Assembly (NCBI RefSeq): GCF_003346515.1
Contig: NZ_QQNA01000001.1
Coordinates: 1-64,000, forward strand
Direction: 5' to 3'
DNA: 64,000 nucleotides
Source of the DNA: Streptomyces corynorhini
GTDB taxonomy: Bacteria; Actinomycetota; Actinomycetes; Streptomycetales; Streptomycetaceae
In this document: positions 1 through 9,139 of the stretch, piece after piece
Position numbering within the stretch: position 1 is the stretch's first letter
Layout: each line of letters opens with the position of its first letter
Program-made: the position numbers and the translations under genes
The notes under the pieces: model-generated
The model's input: only the letters and a program-made list of their open reading frames with translations
What the model was told of the DNA's origin: nothing
Database searches by the model: none

Positions 1-1
1 G

Positions 2-610
2 GCGCCCTGGGAGAGCGCCGCGTCGTTCGCCCCCGAGACCGTGGCCGCCACGCGCCCGACAGGCGAGGTCGACAGCCGTGCGACCTATCTCAGCTTCGGA
101 CTCGCCTACCTGCTCGGCCACGGCGCCGCGGCGCTCTCCCAGGGCGCCACCCCGCTGCTCGACCTGCCCGACTGGCTGCCCATGACGCTCCTCGGCACCG
201 GGCTCGCGGCCGGCACCGTCAACGCGACCATCGCCGCCGGGCGCGCTCAGCGCACCACCACCGACCCCGGCGACATCCTCACCGGCAAGCTGCTCGGCGC
301 CGCCTGGGTCGTGGCCCTGGCCGCCCTGTTCCTCGCCGTCACCGGCCTGACGAACACCGTCGACGCGCCCGACATCCAGGCCGCGCTCTGGCCCACCGCC
401 TCCGGCCTCGTCGTCGGCCTGCTCTACCTCGCAGAAGGCACCGCGCGCCGCAACCTCCTGCACTACGGCCTGGGCGCCTGGCTCACCCTGATCTCCACCA
501 CAGCCCTCTTTGTCGGCACCCCGGCCCTCTTCTGGATCCTCACCGTCGCCGGCGGCGGCGCCTACGCCCTGGCCGCGCTCCTCGAAGGCCGCCGCCTGGG
601 CACCCGTTGA
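2..610 (+). CDS. Multi-pass membrane protein, 5' end outside window
   Basis: The frame is open from base 2, so the gene very likely begins before the window; an internal GTG at 41 is a possible but less likely start. The product is strongly hydrophobic with about five or six membrane-spanning stretches separated by short polar loops, and it ends in a short charged tail (GRRLGTR). I recognise no catalytic motif. Small membrane proteins of this kind in Streptomyces are often next to a regulator, but the upstream neighbour is not visible. It is followed by 316 bp without a gene before an ABC exporter, so an operon with that gene is not supported. The function is unknown. Confidence 0.7.
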   Translation, partial: APWESAASFAPETVAATRPTGEVDSRATYLSFGLAYLLGHGAAALSQGATPLLDLPDWLPMTLLGTGLAAGTVNATIAAGRAQRTTTDPGDILTGKLLGAAWVVALAALFLAVTGLTNTVDAPDIQAALWPTASGLVVGLLYLAEGTARRNLLHYGLGAWLTLISTTALFVGTPALFWILTVAGGGAYALAALLEGRRLGTR

Positions 611-650
611 CACCAGCCCCCTCAAAGGCCGCGGCGCACCCCGAACTCAC

Positions 651-704
651 CGGCACCACCGGCACCACCGGAACCACCGGCACCACCGGCACCACCGGCA
701 GCAC
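651..704. repeat. 9-bp tandem repeat (cggcaccac type), six units
   Basis: Six near-perfect copies of a 9-bp unit lie in the gap between the membrane protein and the ABC exporter. In one frame they would encode a Gly-Thr-Thr collagen-like run, but no ribosome binding site or conserved context supports a gene there. It is best read as an intergenic simple repeat. Confidence 0.7.
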
Positions 705-926
705 CGGACGCGCGGGCGGCCCGGAGCGGCGCCACGCGGCGCTGTCGGCGTTTCGGCCATCTCCTGTCGGGAGCCGCTCCGAGCCGGACCAGGGGTCCAG
801 GGGCCGAAGGGTCCCGTCGTGCGGCGATCGCGGGCCTCCCAGCACGACCGAATGACGTGTGTTCGATATCGCCGCTGGGTCGTTGGTCCTCACGACTCCG
901 CCGCTGCGACCGTCATAGGGGGAACG

Positions 927-2867
927 ATGACCTCGCCCATCACACAGGATCAGCCGCCTCAGCCACCGAACGGCACCTCGCGGGACGACGAACCGGAGGA
1001 GGCGAGTGTTCGAGAGGAGGAATACCTCTACCGCGACACGTCACGGCTCCAGGCCGGATCGCTGCTGACCTCCCGCACCATGGCGCGGCGACTGCCCTCT
1101 CTCGTGCTGCGCTCCGTACGGATGGCCTGGCGGGTGGACCGCGGCGCGACCATCGGACTGCTGGTCTGCCAGATCGGGACGGGTGTCCTCGCGGCCCTCA
1201 GCCTCTTGGCCGTCACGGGAACGATCACCGCGCTGATCGCCTCGGGCGACATCACCGAGCGGCTGTGGGACGCCGCCCCGCGGTTGGCCGTCATCGCCGC
1301 CGCCACCGGCCTGCGCGCACTGCTGGGCATCACGGTCGTCTGGCTGACCGGGCGTCTGCGCCCGGTGCTCGGCCGGGCGGCGGAGCTGACGATGGTGGAG
1401 GCCGCGCTCGGCGCGGAGCTGGCCGCCAACAACAAGCCCGGCTACAACGACGCCTACGACATCGCGGACCGCGGCGCCCAGGTCACCCCCGACCTCGTGG
1501 AAGAGGCGCAGGACGTACTCGCGGCGACGGCGACGCTCGCGGCGGGAGCGGCCGTCCTGACGGTTCTGCACCCGCTGCTCCTCCCCCTCCTCTTCCTCGC
1601 GTGCCTGCCGCAGGCCGCCGCCTACGTCCGCTCCGCGCGCGTGATCTACCTCGCCGGTCTGGAGACGTCCGGGCGGCGCCGGATGCTGGGCAAGCTGCGC
1701 TGGCACATGGCCTACACGGAGTCCAGCGAGGAGATGCGCGCCTGTCTGGCCGGCCCCTTCCTGATCGAGCGGTACCGAAAGCTGGCCGCCTCGGTCAACG
1801 CGGCCGAGCGCAAGGCCGCGAACACGGGTGCCCGGATGGGGCTGGCCGGTGCCGTCGCCGGTGGAATCGCCTCGGCCGCGGTGTGGGCGGCGCTGCTGTG
1901 GCTCCTCGCCTCGGGCCGGATGAGCCTGGCCGCCGGGGGCGGCGCCGTCTTCGCCCTCCAGACGGCCACCAGCTCGGTGCGGGGCATCATCAACGGCGGG
2001 GCCCGCCTGGTACGCACCGGCTGGTACGTACAGGACTGGCAGAACTTCCTCGACAACGCCCACGGTCAGGCCATGGCCGACTCCCGCGGCAACGCGGCAC
2101 TTTCCGCGGTCCCGGAGCGTTTCGAGGTCCGCGACGTCACCTACCGCTACGACGGCGCCCCGAAGGACAGCCTCAGCGGCGTCTCACTTCACGTGCGGCG
2201 CGGCGAGATCGTGGCCCTGGTCGGGGAGAACGGCTCCGGCAAATCCACCCTCTCCCGCCTGCTGTGCGGACTGCTGCTGCCCACCGGAGGCGAAGTGGCC
2301 TGGGACCACGCCTCCACAGCGGAGCTGGATCCCTGGGGAGCGTGGCAGCAAGTCGCGCTGGTCCCGCAGAAGTTCACGTATCTGCCACTGACGATGCGCG
2401 ACAACATCACCTTCGGGCAGGGCGACACCGGCGACGCGGCGCTGCTCGCCGCGTGCGAGGCGTCCGGCGCCGCAGAGCTGCTGCCCGGCCTTCGCTCCGG
2501 CCTGAACACCCTGCTGACCAGCGAGTGGTTCGGCGGGCAGCAGCTCTCCGGCGGCCAGTGGCAGCGGCTGGTCCTCACACGGGCCTTCCACCGGCAGGCG
2601 GCCCTGCTGGTGATGGACGAACCGACGGCAGCCCTCGACGCACGGGCGGAGCACCGGATCTTCTCCGGCCTGCGCGAACTGGCCAAGGACCGGGCCATCC
2701 TGCTGATCACGCACCGCCTCACGAACGTGGCGATCGCCGACCGGATCATCGTCCTGGACGAGGGCCGGATCGTCCAGGAGGGCACCTACAAGCAGCTCAC
2801 CCAGGAGCCGGGGCTCTTCAGGTCCTTGTGGGAGCTGCAACAGCGGATGAGCGGCGAGATGCCCTGA
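927..2867 (+). CDS. ABC exporter, fused permease and ATPase half-transporter
   Basis: The 646-residue product has an N-terminal transmembrane domain (about residues 65-370) with hydrophobic helices, followed by a nucleotide-binding domain. Visible motifs are Walker A GENGSGKST, the Q-loop region, signature LSGGQ, Walker B LLVMDEPTA and the H-loop LITHR. This is the half-transporter layout of ABC exporters that work as homodimers and export lipids, peptides or drugs. ATG 927 is chosen because it follows a purine-rich GGGGGAAC; the open frame extends further upstream without a credible start. No precursor peptide or modification enzyme is visible nearby, so the substrate cannot be named. Confidence 0.88.
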   Translation: MTSPITQDQPPQPPNGTSRDDEPEEASVREEEYLYRDTSRLQAGSLLTSRTMARRLPSLVLRSVRMAWRVDRGATIGLLVCQIGTGVLAALSLLAVTGTITALIASGDITERLWDAAPRLAVIAAATGLRALLGITVVWLTGRLRPVLGRAAELTMVEAALGAELAANNKPGYNDAYDIADRGAQVTPDLVEEAQDVLAATATLAAGAAVLTVLHPLLLPLLFLACLPQAAAYVRSARVIYLAGLETSGRRRMLGKLRWHMAYTESSEEMRACLAGPFLIERYRKLAASVNAAERKAANTGARMGLAGAVAGGIASAAVWAALLWLLASGRMSLAAGGGAVFALQTATSSVRGIINGGARLVRTGWYVQDWQNFLDNAHGQAMADSRGNAALSAVPERFEVRDVTYRYDGAPKDSLSGVSLHVRRGEIVALVGENGSGKSTLSRLLCGLLLPTGGEVAWDHASTAELDPWGAWQQVALVPQKFTYLPLTMRDNITFGQGDTGDAALLAACEASGAAELLPGLRSGLNTLLTSEWFGGQQLSGGQWQRLVLTRAFHRQAALLVMDEPTAALDARAEHRIFSGLRELAKDRAILLITHRLTNVAIADRIIVLDEGRIVQEGTYKQLTQEPGLFRSLWELQQRMSGEMP

Positions 2868-3537
2868 CGGCCCCGGCCCAAGTCCCGTCCCGGGGCGGCC
2901 GGACGCGTTGGCGCTGGTGCAGAAGAGCCTTCTGACACTGACCGAGCGGCCCTCACCGTCGCCCGCCCCCGCCCTGCCCTGCCCCGCCCTGCCCTGCCCA
3001 ACTGGGTCGGCACGCTGCAGGAGTGGCACGGATGGAACCGGCCGCTCGCGGACAACGCCCCACTGCGAGACGTCGATCCGTGGACGCTTCGCAACGTCGC
3101 CAGGCCGGCCGGGGCGGAGGCGGATTTCCCCGCCGCCACGGCCGGTCACCGCCTCGCGTTCCACGGTCCGCGGGACGGGCGGCGCGACGAGTTGAGGACC
3201 GGAGACTCTCCCGAGGCTCAGCCCTCGGGCTTCAGCCGCGGAGCTTCGCCGCCGCAATTCTCGCCCGGGGACGAGTTGATGGTGTCCGCCGGGACAAACT
3301 TCGCCACGCGAAGGCGACATGACGACTCATCAGCGTGTCCAGCCGACCTCGGGACAGCTCGCCCCGGGGCCCCAGCACGGTAGGGGCGGGGCACGGTGAC
3401 GAGGGGGGACGAGAGGTCAACTCCCCCGGCACCATCCCGGCGCGGAAAAACAGGGGCCCGCCCCCGAAGAGCCAGACCCCTTGTGAACTGCACGTTCACC
3501 AGATCGACGACGTGGTGACGCGTCAACCGCTACGCGT
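2868..3537. other. 670 bp without a supported gene; a protein-like frame at 3000-3194
   Basis: No ORF here has both a start with a ribosome binding site and a recognisable product. A C-rich simple stretch (ccctgcc repeats) lies at about 2969-2999. From 3000 to 3194 the third plus frame has good third-position GC and a natural-looking composition (begins NWVGTLQEWHGWN) but no start. It may be the remnant of a gene cut by rearrangement. The last part, near 3490-3537, leads into the att-like core at 3538. Confidence 0.4.
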
Positions 3538-3548
3538 TGAAGCGGAAC
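3538..3548. repeat. Putative att core copy 1 (tgaagcggaac)
   Basis: The 11-bp sequence also occurs at 7743-7753 and 20912-20922. In this copy and in the 7743 copy it is followed by the 3' end of a tyrosine integrase on the minus strand, and at 20912 it lies in the last codons of ychF. The flank at 3510-3537 keeps only partial resemblance to the other two sites (a shared gtggtg at 3512-3517), so this is probably an older, decayed attachment site. Its role as an att site is an inference. Confidence 0.45.
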
Positions 3549-3550
3549 GT

Positions 3551-3850
3551 TCAATGTGGCGCTCCCACCTGCGGAGACGTTCCTTCGGGTGAGCGCATCC
3601 AGCACCCATCCAGCACCGTCGGGCTCCATCCATCACATCCAGCACCACAGGCAACAGAAACCTGCACCGACGGCTCCTGGGGCACCGGCCGCATGGCGTG
3701 CCGCAGGACTGCGCGGAGGCGGCTCCAGGCTCTAGGGAGGAGGTGCCCGTAGATGTCGATCGTGGTCTTGACCGACCGGTGCCCTGGCCGGCGCGAGACT
3801 TCGTGAATCGGCATCCCAGGTGCGAGGTCGCGCGGAAGTGCATGTGTTTA
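3551..3850 (-). pseudogene. Decayed 3' end of a tyrosine integrase
   Basis: The minus-strand frame contains MPIHEVSRRPGHRSVKTTID followed by IYGHLLP, matching the C-terminal catalytic box of the integrase at 7735-9139 almost residue for residue, including the GH and the tyrosine nucleophile in DIYGH. The tryptophan-leucine before GH is changed to RP. The frame runs into a stop just upstream (about 3850), so the recombination core with its first arginine is missing. The downstream tail has drifted from the intact-looking copy. It sits directly beside att core copy 1, in the same arrangement as the better-preserved integrase, suggesting a second, older element. Confidence 0.75.
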
Positions 3851-4290
3851 CGGTCCTTGTGCCACCGCAGTTCCGGACAGGAGTCCTGAACGCGTGGGCC
3901 CGGCACACGACACACGTCTCCGTCCCGCCGTACGCCGACGGCCAGATTCTCGTGCCCGTGCAGACCTTCGACCTCATGTCCGTGACCGGCATGACCCGGG
4001 CGCAGTTCACCGGGGCCGATCTGGCGGCGACGGCGTGCGTCACCGCCACGGCGGACACCGACGTCCGCCCGCACGAGTGGCACTCAACGCCTGCCGGAGT
4101 CGTCCCCCGGCTCAACTGCCTGCCGCAAGAACTGGTACGCCCGCGGTGGAGGTCTTCACGCTCTGCCGGCAGGAAGTTCTTGGTCCGCCAACGCAGCGTC
4201 GTCGCCGACATCCTCGGCCTGCTGCCGGCCGTGCTGCTCCCGCGCCCCACCCGTCGGGTGGAACCGGTGCGGAGGGGCGGTTGGTCCGGT
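3851..4290. other. Ambiguous decayed coding stretch, both strands open
   Basis: On the plus strand the frame from GTG 3838 to about 4130 has high third-position GC and a protein-like sequence (VHVFTVLVPPQ, later TADTDVRPHEWHS), but it runs without a proper stop into the antisense of the TetR gene. On the minus strand two frames contain Cys pairs and a GHENL stretch resembling small zinc-binding or HNH-type proteins of mobile elements, but only if two frameshifts are allowed. I cannot decide between them. Either way this looks like remains of a gene truncated during integration or decay of the neighbouring integrase. Confidence 0.3.
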
Positions 4291-4902
4291 TCACGGCCGA
4301 GTCGGTCCGGCGGTTGGCGCGGGGCCGGTGGAGAGGACGTGGTCGACGGCGGCGTTGAGGGTCTCGGCCTCGGAGATGAGGACGGATTCGCCTGTGGGCA
4401 GGGCGCGTTCGACCGAGAGTCCGTTGAGGACGGTGAGAAGGAACCTGACGTTGCGGGTGCGGTCTCCCGGGGGCAGTGCGCCTTCCTCGGCGAGCACGGT
4501 CAGCCAGTGTTCGACCCGGCGCTCCGCCTCCCGCGCATGGCCGAGGTATGCGGCGCGTACCTGTCCGGTCGGCTCGGGCTCGATGAAGGTCCGGTACATC
4601 GCGCCCCATGCGGTTCGCGCGTCCTCGTTGGTGCCGAGCGGTGCGAGAACCTGCCGCAGGCAGTTCAGCAGCCGTTCGCGCGGAGGCAGAGTCCGGTCCA
4701 GGATCGGGTCGCCGGGCAGGAGGTGCTCGTAGATCCGCGCGAGCAAGCTGTCCTGCAGCGCGCGCTGGGTGGGGAAGTGGAACCTCAGCGAGCCGGTGCT
4801 CACTCCCGCACGCGCGGCGACCGCTCGCACGCTCAGCTTCGCTGTCATGTCCTCGGCGATCATCTCCGCAGCGGCCTGGAGGATCTTTTCGCGTGTTTCC
4901 AT
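4291..4902 (-). CDS. TetR family transcriptional regulator
   Basis: The 203-residue protein has the TetR layout: an N-terminal helix-turn-helix (about residues 5-50, with SVRAVAARAGVSTGSLRFHF as recognition region) and a helical ligand-binding C-terminus. Such proteins repress a neighbouring gene until a small ligand binds. ATG 4902 has a GGAGAG sequence upstream. The gene is divergent from the membrane protein at 5046, and the 143-bp gap is filled with perfect inverted repeats (4943-5010) that are the obvious operator. It probably represses both itself and the divergent gene. The ligand is unknown. Confidence 0.92.
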   Translation of the reverse strand: METREKILQAAAEMIAEDMTAKLSVRAVAARAGVSTGSLRFHFPTQRALQDSLLARIYEHLLPGDPILDRTLPPRERLLNCLRQVLAPLGTNEDARTAWGAMYRTFIEPEPTGQVRAAYLGHAREAERRVEHWLTVLAEEGALPPGDRTRNVRFLLTVLNGLSVERALPTGESVLISEAETLNAAVDHVLSTGPAPTAGPTRP

Positions 4903-4942
4903 GCCCCGCTCTCCTTCTCTTCTCCCCAGCCTCCCTACTGTA

Positions 4943-5010
4943 CTAGCACGCCGTACTAGTACAGCGTGCTAGTACGGCGTGCTAGCGTTTCTCTAACACG
5001 CTGTACTAGT
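4943..5010. promoter_or_regulatory. Operator array for the TetR regulator
   Basis: A 17-bp sequence at 4943-4959 (ctagcacgccgtactag) is the exact reverse complement of 4969-4985. In addition 4997-5010 (cacgctgtactagt) is the exact reverse complement of 4955-4968. The ctag half-sites give several overlapping dyads in the divergent promoter region, as expected for TetR dimers bound side by side. Seen directly: the repeats. Inferred: that the adjacent TetR protein binds them. Confidence 0.8.
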
Positions 5011-5045
5011 GAGGGTGCGGCCGATGCGTGAAGGAGGGACGGAGC

Positions 5046-5693
5046 ATGACCTGGAAGCAACGGGCGGCATCGAAGCGCCTCAAGCCGGGAGACGGCAGGC
5101 AACTGCGGCGGTTCCGCCGGTGGCAGCTCCCTCTGCGCTCCCTGTTCTGGCTACGGCTTCCCGGCACCGACGGGCACGCCCGCCTGTACGCCGTCGACGT
5201 ACGGCACTGGGCGCGGCTGGACAACAGCAAGATCCGGGCGCATCTGTTCCTGGACGGCAGGCACATGGCCGAGTCGAAATTGCCCGCGGCCTTCCCTGTC
5301 GACGGGGGTGTCATCGAGGTGGCGATGAGCAACTACGGCATCAGACGCTGCCACTACCGCCCCTTGGACGGACAGCCGCAGCAGCTCACGCCCGACCCGG
5401 CCTCGGCGGAGGGACGGCGGGCACGCTTCGACGCCCGCCATCCGGGACCGAGCAGGGCGATCGGCATCGGATCGGTGTTGCTGCTCGTCATCGGTGTGGG
5501 CCTGAACCTGCTGCAGCTCGCAGAGCCCGTCTCTCACATTCCTCCCGTCACACAGCGGGTCGGAACGTTCGAATCTCCGATACACCTGCCGCTCTGGCTG
5601 AACCTCGCCCTGGGGGGCGGGGCCGTTCTGGCGAGCATGGAGCGCGCGCTCCGCCTGCGGTACTCCCCTCTGCTCGACGCGGCCGGTCGCTGA
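5046..5693 (+). CDS. Unknown protein with two C-terminal membrane segments
   Basis: The 215-residue product has a basic, soluble N-terminal part of about 135 residues and two hydrophobic segments near residues 140-165 and 182-205. I do not recognise a family. ATG 5046 is preferred over 5028 because an AAGGAGG ribosome binding site lies nine bases before it. It is transcribed away from the TetR gene, and its promoter region contains the operator array, so it is probably the regulator's target. A role in transport or stress at the membrane would be a guess. Confidence 0.75.
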   Translation: MTWKQRAASKRLKPGDGRQLRRFRRWQLPLRSLFWLRLPGTDGHARLYAVDVRHWARLDNSKIRAHLFLDGRHMAESKLPAAFPVDGGVIEVAMSNYGIRRCHYRPLDGQPQQLTPDPASAEGRRARFDARHPGPSRAIGIGSVLLLVIGVGLNLLQLAEPVSHIPPVTQRVGTFESPIHLPLWLNLALGGGAVLASMERALRLRYSPLLDAAGR

Positions 5694-5807
5694 TCGCTGA
5701 CCCCTCGAAGCGAGGAAGGCACGGCCACGTCAACCCCCTCCGGTCGGCTTCTTGCGCGACCGGCATGGCCCGGCCGCATGGAATGACACACGTAGGACGA
5801 AAGGAAG

Positions 5808-7424
5808 ATGATCATGATCCAGTTGAGGCCACGGGCCGCCGTCCAGTACGGGGCGGCATTCGCCGCAGCCCTCATGGCCCTGACGGGATGTTCGTCCGGC
5901 GCCTCCGGGCCGCGCAGCATGTCCGCAGCGGGCGCGTCGGCCTCCGCGCCGTCCCCGGACCCGCTCACCTGGAGCGAGTGCGGGAAGAACTTGGAATGCG
6001 CCACGATCAAGGTGCCGCGGGAATACACCGAGCCTGATGGCGCGCAGATCCCGCTCGCGGTCATGCGGCACCGGGCCACTGATCCCGGCCACCGCATCGG
6101 CAGCCTGATCTTCAACCCGGGCGGGCCCGGGGTCTCCGCCACCGAAACGCTGCGCAATCTACCCAAAACAGCTGGCACTCCGGGCGCCTTCTCGCCTGCG
6201 GTGCTCGCCAAATTCGACGTCATCGCGATGGACCCGCGCGGCGTCGGCGAATCGCAGGCCGTTCGCTGCCTGACCGACGAGCAGCGAGCCGAGGCCGCCG
6301 GCACCGACTTCGACCCTTCCGTCCCCGGGGGCAAGCCTCTGCCGCGGCTGCTGGCCGATGCCGCCACGTTCACCGACGGCTGCGCCGAGCACCAGAGCAA
6401 GAAGTTCCTGGCCAGCCTGTCCACCGACAACGTTGCCCGCGACATCGACCAGGTTCGCTCCGCGCTCGGCGAGGACAAGATCACGTACTACGGCTTGTCC
6501 TACGGCACCGTGGTCGGCCCGATGTACGCCACCCTCTTCCCTCACCGCGTCCGCCAGATGGTGCTCGACGCGCCCGTCGACACCAACCAGTGGTTCGGCG
6601 ACCCCCTCCCCTTCCAGAACGACGTCGCCGTGGCAAGCGAACGGACCCTCAACGCCTGGTTCAAGACCTGCCGCACCGAAGGGACCGCGGTGTGCCCGTT
6701 CGGAGCGGGAGACCCGCAGGCGGCGTTCGACGCACTGATCGACACGCTGGAAGCGAAGCCGCTGAAGATCGCACCCGTCAAGGGCGCCACCCCGGGCGGC
6801 GAACTCGACGGCGCCATGGCCCTTGAGACCACCCGAGCCCTGGCCGGCGAACAGAACACCTGGCCGTTGCTGACCTCGGCGTTGCTGGCCGCGCGGGACG
6901 GCAACGGCGCACCCCTGTACACCCTGTGGAGCAGCGTCACGGTATCTCCCTTCCCTGTCCCGACCGCGATGTTCGAAGCCCACACCGCGGTACGCTGCGC
7001 CGACTGGCAGACCCCGGCCGGTATCGCCGCGCACCAGGCCGCGGCCACCAAGGCCGTTACCGAGGCCAGGCGGATCGGGACCCGGGCCGCCTACTCCGCC
7101 CTGAACTGCGCTCGGTGGCCCGCGCCGAACAAGGACCGCGTCACCAAGCCGCTCACAGGCGCTGGTACGCCCCCGGCGCTGGTGGTCGCAGGCCGACTGG
7201 ACCCCGTCACCCCCCACCACTGGGCCGAGAACATGACCCGAACCCTGGACTCTGCGGTCCTGCTCACGCGTGAAGGAGTCGGACACGGCTCCTACGGCAC
7301 CAACTCTTGTGTCACTCGCGCAGTTGACGCCGCCCTCATCCGCGGCACCCATCCCGCCGACGGCACCGTATGCGAGACAGACCAGCCCGCCACCACTCGC
7401 CCCCTTGTCCTTGCGAACCGTTGA
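5808..7424 (+). CDS. Secreted TAP-like alpha/beta hydrolase lipoprotein
   Basis: The 538-residue protein begins with a signal peptide ending in a lipobox (LTGC, Cys 28), so it should be a lipid-anchored extracellular enzyme. The alpha/beta hydrolase fold is shown by NPGGPG (oxyanion loop, about 103-108), nucleophile Ser 231 in GLSYGT, Asp 465 in GRLDPVTP and His 493 in GVGHGSYG. The C-terminal part matches the TAP-like domain of Streptomyces tripeptidyl aminopeptidases, which remove tripeptides from protein N-termini. ATG 5808 follows GGAAG. It lies 114 bp after the membrane protein, in the same direction. Whether it cleaves peptides or is an esterase cannot be told from sequence. Confidence 0.88.
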   Translation: MIMIQLRPRAAVQYGAAFAAALMALTGCSSGASGPRSMSAAGASASAPSPDPLTWSECGKNLECATIKVPREYTEPDGAQIPLAVMRHRATDPGHRIGSLIFNPGGPGVSATETLRNLPKTAGTPGAFSPAVLAKFDVIAMDPRGVGESQAVRCLTDEQRAEAAGTDFDPSVPGGKPLPRLLADAATFTDGCAEHQSKKFLASLSTDNVARDIDQVRSALGEDKITYYGLSYGTVVGPMYATLFPHRVRQMVLDAPVDTNQWFGDPLPFQNDVAVASERTLNAWFKTCRTEGTAVCPFGAGDPQAAFDALIDTLEAKPLKIAPVKGATPGGELDGAMALETTRALAGEQNTWPLLTSALLAARDGNGAPLYTLWSSVTVSPFPVPTAMFEAHTAVRCADWQTPAGIAAHQAAATKAVTEARRIGTRAAYSALNCARWPAPNKDRVTKPLTGAGTPPALVVAGRLDPVTPHHWAENMTRTLDSAVLLTREGVGHGSYGTNSCVTRAVDAALIRGTHPADGTVCETDQPATTRPLVLANR

Positions 7425-7724
7425 GTCACAACCGGACTTCACTCGCGTACGCACTCGACGAGGGTGTCCTCGATGGCCGCGCTTCGGGGAAGAGGGTGGC
7501 GCCGCCGCTCCGATGCCTGCGGCCGACCGACACCCCGCCCGAACGCGCCGCGCCGACCCCAGAGCCGCCAGCTGGCCCATCACACCCGCCCGCCTGACCG
7601 CCCCCGGACGGTCCACCTGCACCGTCCGGGGGGCGCACCGTCCGACCGGTGCTCTGAGGGCGGTCGCCCGGGACAGTAGCCGTCAACGCCTCAACGACGG
7701 CCCCACGCAGTCCGGTTCACCAGA
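7425..7724. other. 300 bp without a gene, left flank of att copy 2
   Basis: No frame here has a plausible start and product. If 7725-7753 is an attachment site, this stretch is the far end of the first (inner) element. Confidence 0.4.
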
Positions 7725-7753
7725 GTGGTGGAATTCATAGATTGAAGCGGAAC
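7725..7753. repeat. Putative att site copy 2 (29 bp, 25 matches to ychF end)
   Basis: Aligned to 20894-20922, the 29 bases agree at 25 positions, with an identical 11-base core (tgaagcggaac). The site covers the last codons and the stop of the integrase gene, which reads TFRFNL here, while ychF reads EFRFSL at the matching place. A shared sequence at the end of an integrase gene and at the 3' end of a housekeeping gene is the usual footprint of site-specific integration. Confidence 0.65.
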
Positions 7754-9139
7754 GTTTGGCGCAGAGCCCCCACCTGCGAAAACGTGGTTTCTGGGGTGTC
7801 CATCCCAGCACCATCCCAGCACGGGAGTTCTATCCCAGCACCGTGCAGCTCAGGCGCCTCACCGGCAGCCCCTCGACCCGTCACCTGCGTGCTGACGCCG
7901 GATCCGGTCAGCACCTCAGTCGGGTCCGCCTCGATGAGGGGTGTCGACCGCATCGCGTTCTGCAGGACCGTGCGGCAGCGGCCCCAGGCGCTCGGCAGCA
8001 GATGCCCGTAGATGTCGATCGTGGTCTTGACCGACCGGTGGCCCAGCCAGCGTGACACCTCGTGGATCGGGACACCGTGGGCCAAGGCGGTCGAGGCAAA
8101 GAAGTGCCGCAGACTGCCAGGGGTGCATGCCGCCTCGCCGTCCGCGCCGACCAGGCCCGCCGACTGGCACGCTTTCTTGAAGTGGTAGCCGTAGGTGGAC
8201 GCGGTGGGCATCGTGCTCTTGCCGTGGGAACGCGGGGAGAAGAAGGCTTCAAGCCTGCGCCGCTTGCCCCTCTGCCCGATGAAGATCACGGGCACCGGCT
8301 TCCATGTCGACAGATGAGCCTCCATCTCCTGATCAACAAAGAGGGCAGTCGGGACGTCGCGATATTCACCCTCCGTCCGATTCTTAAGCGGCACGAAGAC
8401 CGTGCGGCAGTCCGCACGGTGGGCCATGGCGCTGACCTGCCAACGGATCCTGACGAATCCGGACCGTCGACATTCGGTGGAGAAGGCGAGGGCCTCGCTT
8501 GGACGCTGGCCAGTACCCGCCTGCAGATAGACCGCGAGCCGGTATTGCGGCGATATATGCGCCGCAATGAGGTCGACCTCGGTCGGCGTCGGGATCTCGG
8601 GATATCCGAACCCCTCGTGCGGGGTTGTCCGGGATCTGTTTGTCGACTACGGCTGCCTCCAACATGGCGGCCACCACGAGCATGCGATCGTTGACCGTGG
8701 AAGCCGCCAGGCTCGCACCCGATCCGTGCAGGCTCTTGGCGAACTGTTCGAAGTCGCGTCGCGCCAGACTGACCAGAGTCCTATGTCCCAGGCGCGGCAC
8801 GAGGTGGTTGCGAATGAAGCCCTCGTAGTTGCGGCGAGTCGTGTCACCGATGGCTCGCCTCTCGACCCAGTCCTGTGCCCAGATCTGCAGGCGCACGGTT
8901 CCCCGAGCGGGGTCCGGGAAGGTGCCCGCCTTCTTGTCGTTCTCGACGTGGACGACAAAGGCGTCCGCACCATCCGGGCCCACCCTCCGAGAGAACGACT
9001 TCTCCCGTTGCCGACCCCGCCTGCCGCCCGGCTCCCGATATCGCACCGTCCACCTGTGGCCGCACCTTGGACGTTCGCAGGGATAGCTCGGATCCCGGAC
9101 ATCCCGCTTGTACTTCTGGAAAACGCTGGCCACCCACAC
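7735..9139 (-). pseudogene. Tyrosine recombinase (integrase), frameshifted
   Basis: The N-terminal half (frame ending its homology near 8620) carries an Arm/core-binding region (DWVERRAIGDTTRRNYEGFI, then VNDRMLVVAAMLEAAV). The C-terminal half is in another frame and carries the catalytic core: Arg in GTGQRPSEAL, SLRHFFAS, WLGHRSVKTT and nucleophile Tyr in DIYGHLL. A single extra base near 8609-8614 (a run of four c) breaks the frame; reading around it restores GYPEIPTPTEVDLIAAH. The usual His three residues before the second Arg is replaced by Gly (GSLR), so the enzyme may be impaired even if the frame were intact. The gene ends inside att copy 2. Confidence 0.85.

Noticed and set aside
607-855. 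Collagen-like (GTT)n protein
   Set aside because: There is no ribosome binding site, the frame depends on a simple repeat, and the rest of the frame has no coding character.
510-926. N-terminal extension of the ABC exporter
   Set aside because: It covers repeats and intergenic sequence; ATG 927 has the ribosome binding site and the family-typical start.
927-2867. Part of a peptide natural-product cluster
   Set aside because: No precursor, modification enzyme or protease is near, so only a generic exporter is supported.
3820-4959. 379-codon plus-strand ORF across the TetR gene
   Set aside because: After about 4130 it is the antisense of the TetR gene, which has its own start, motifs and operator.
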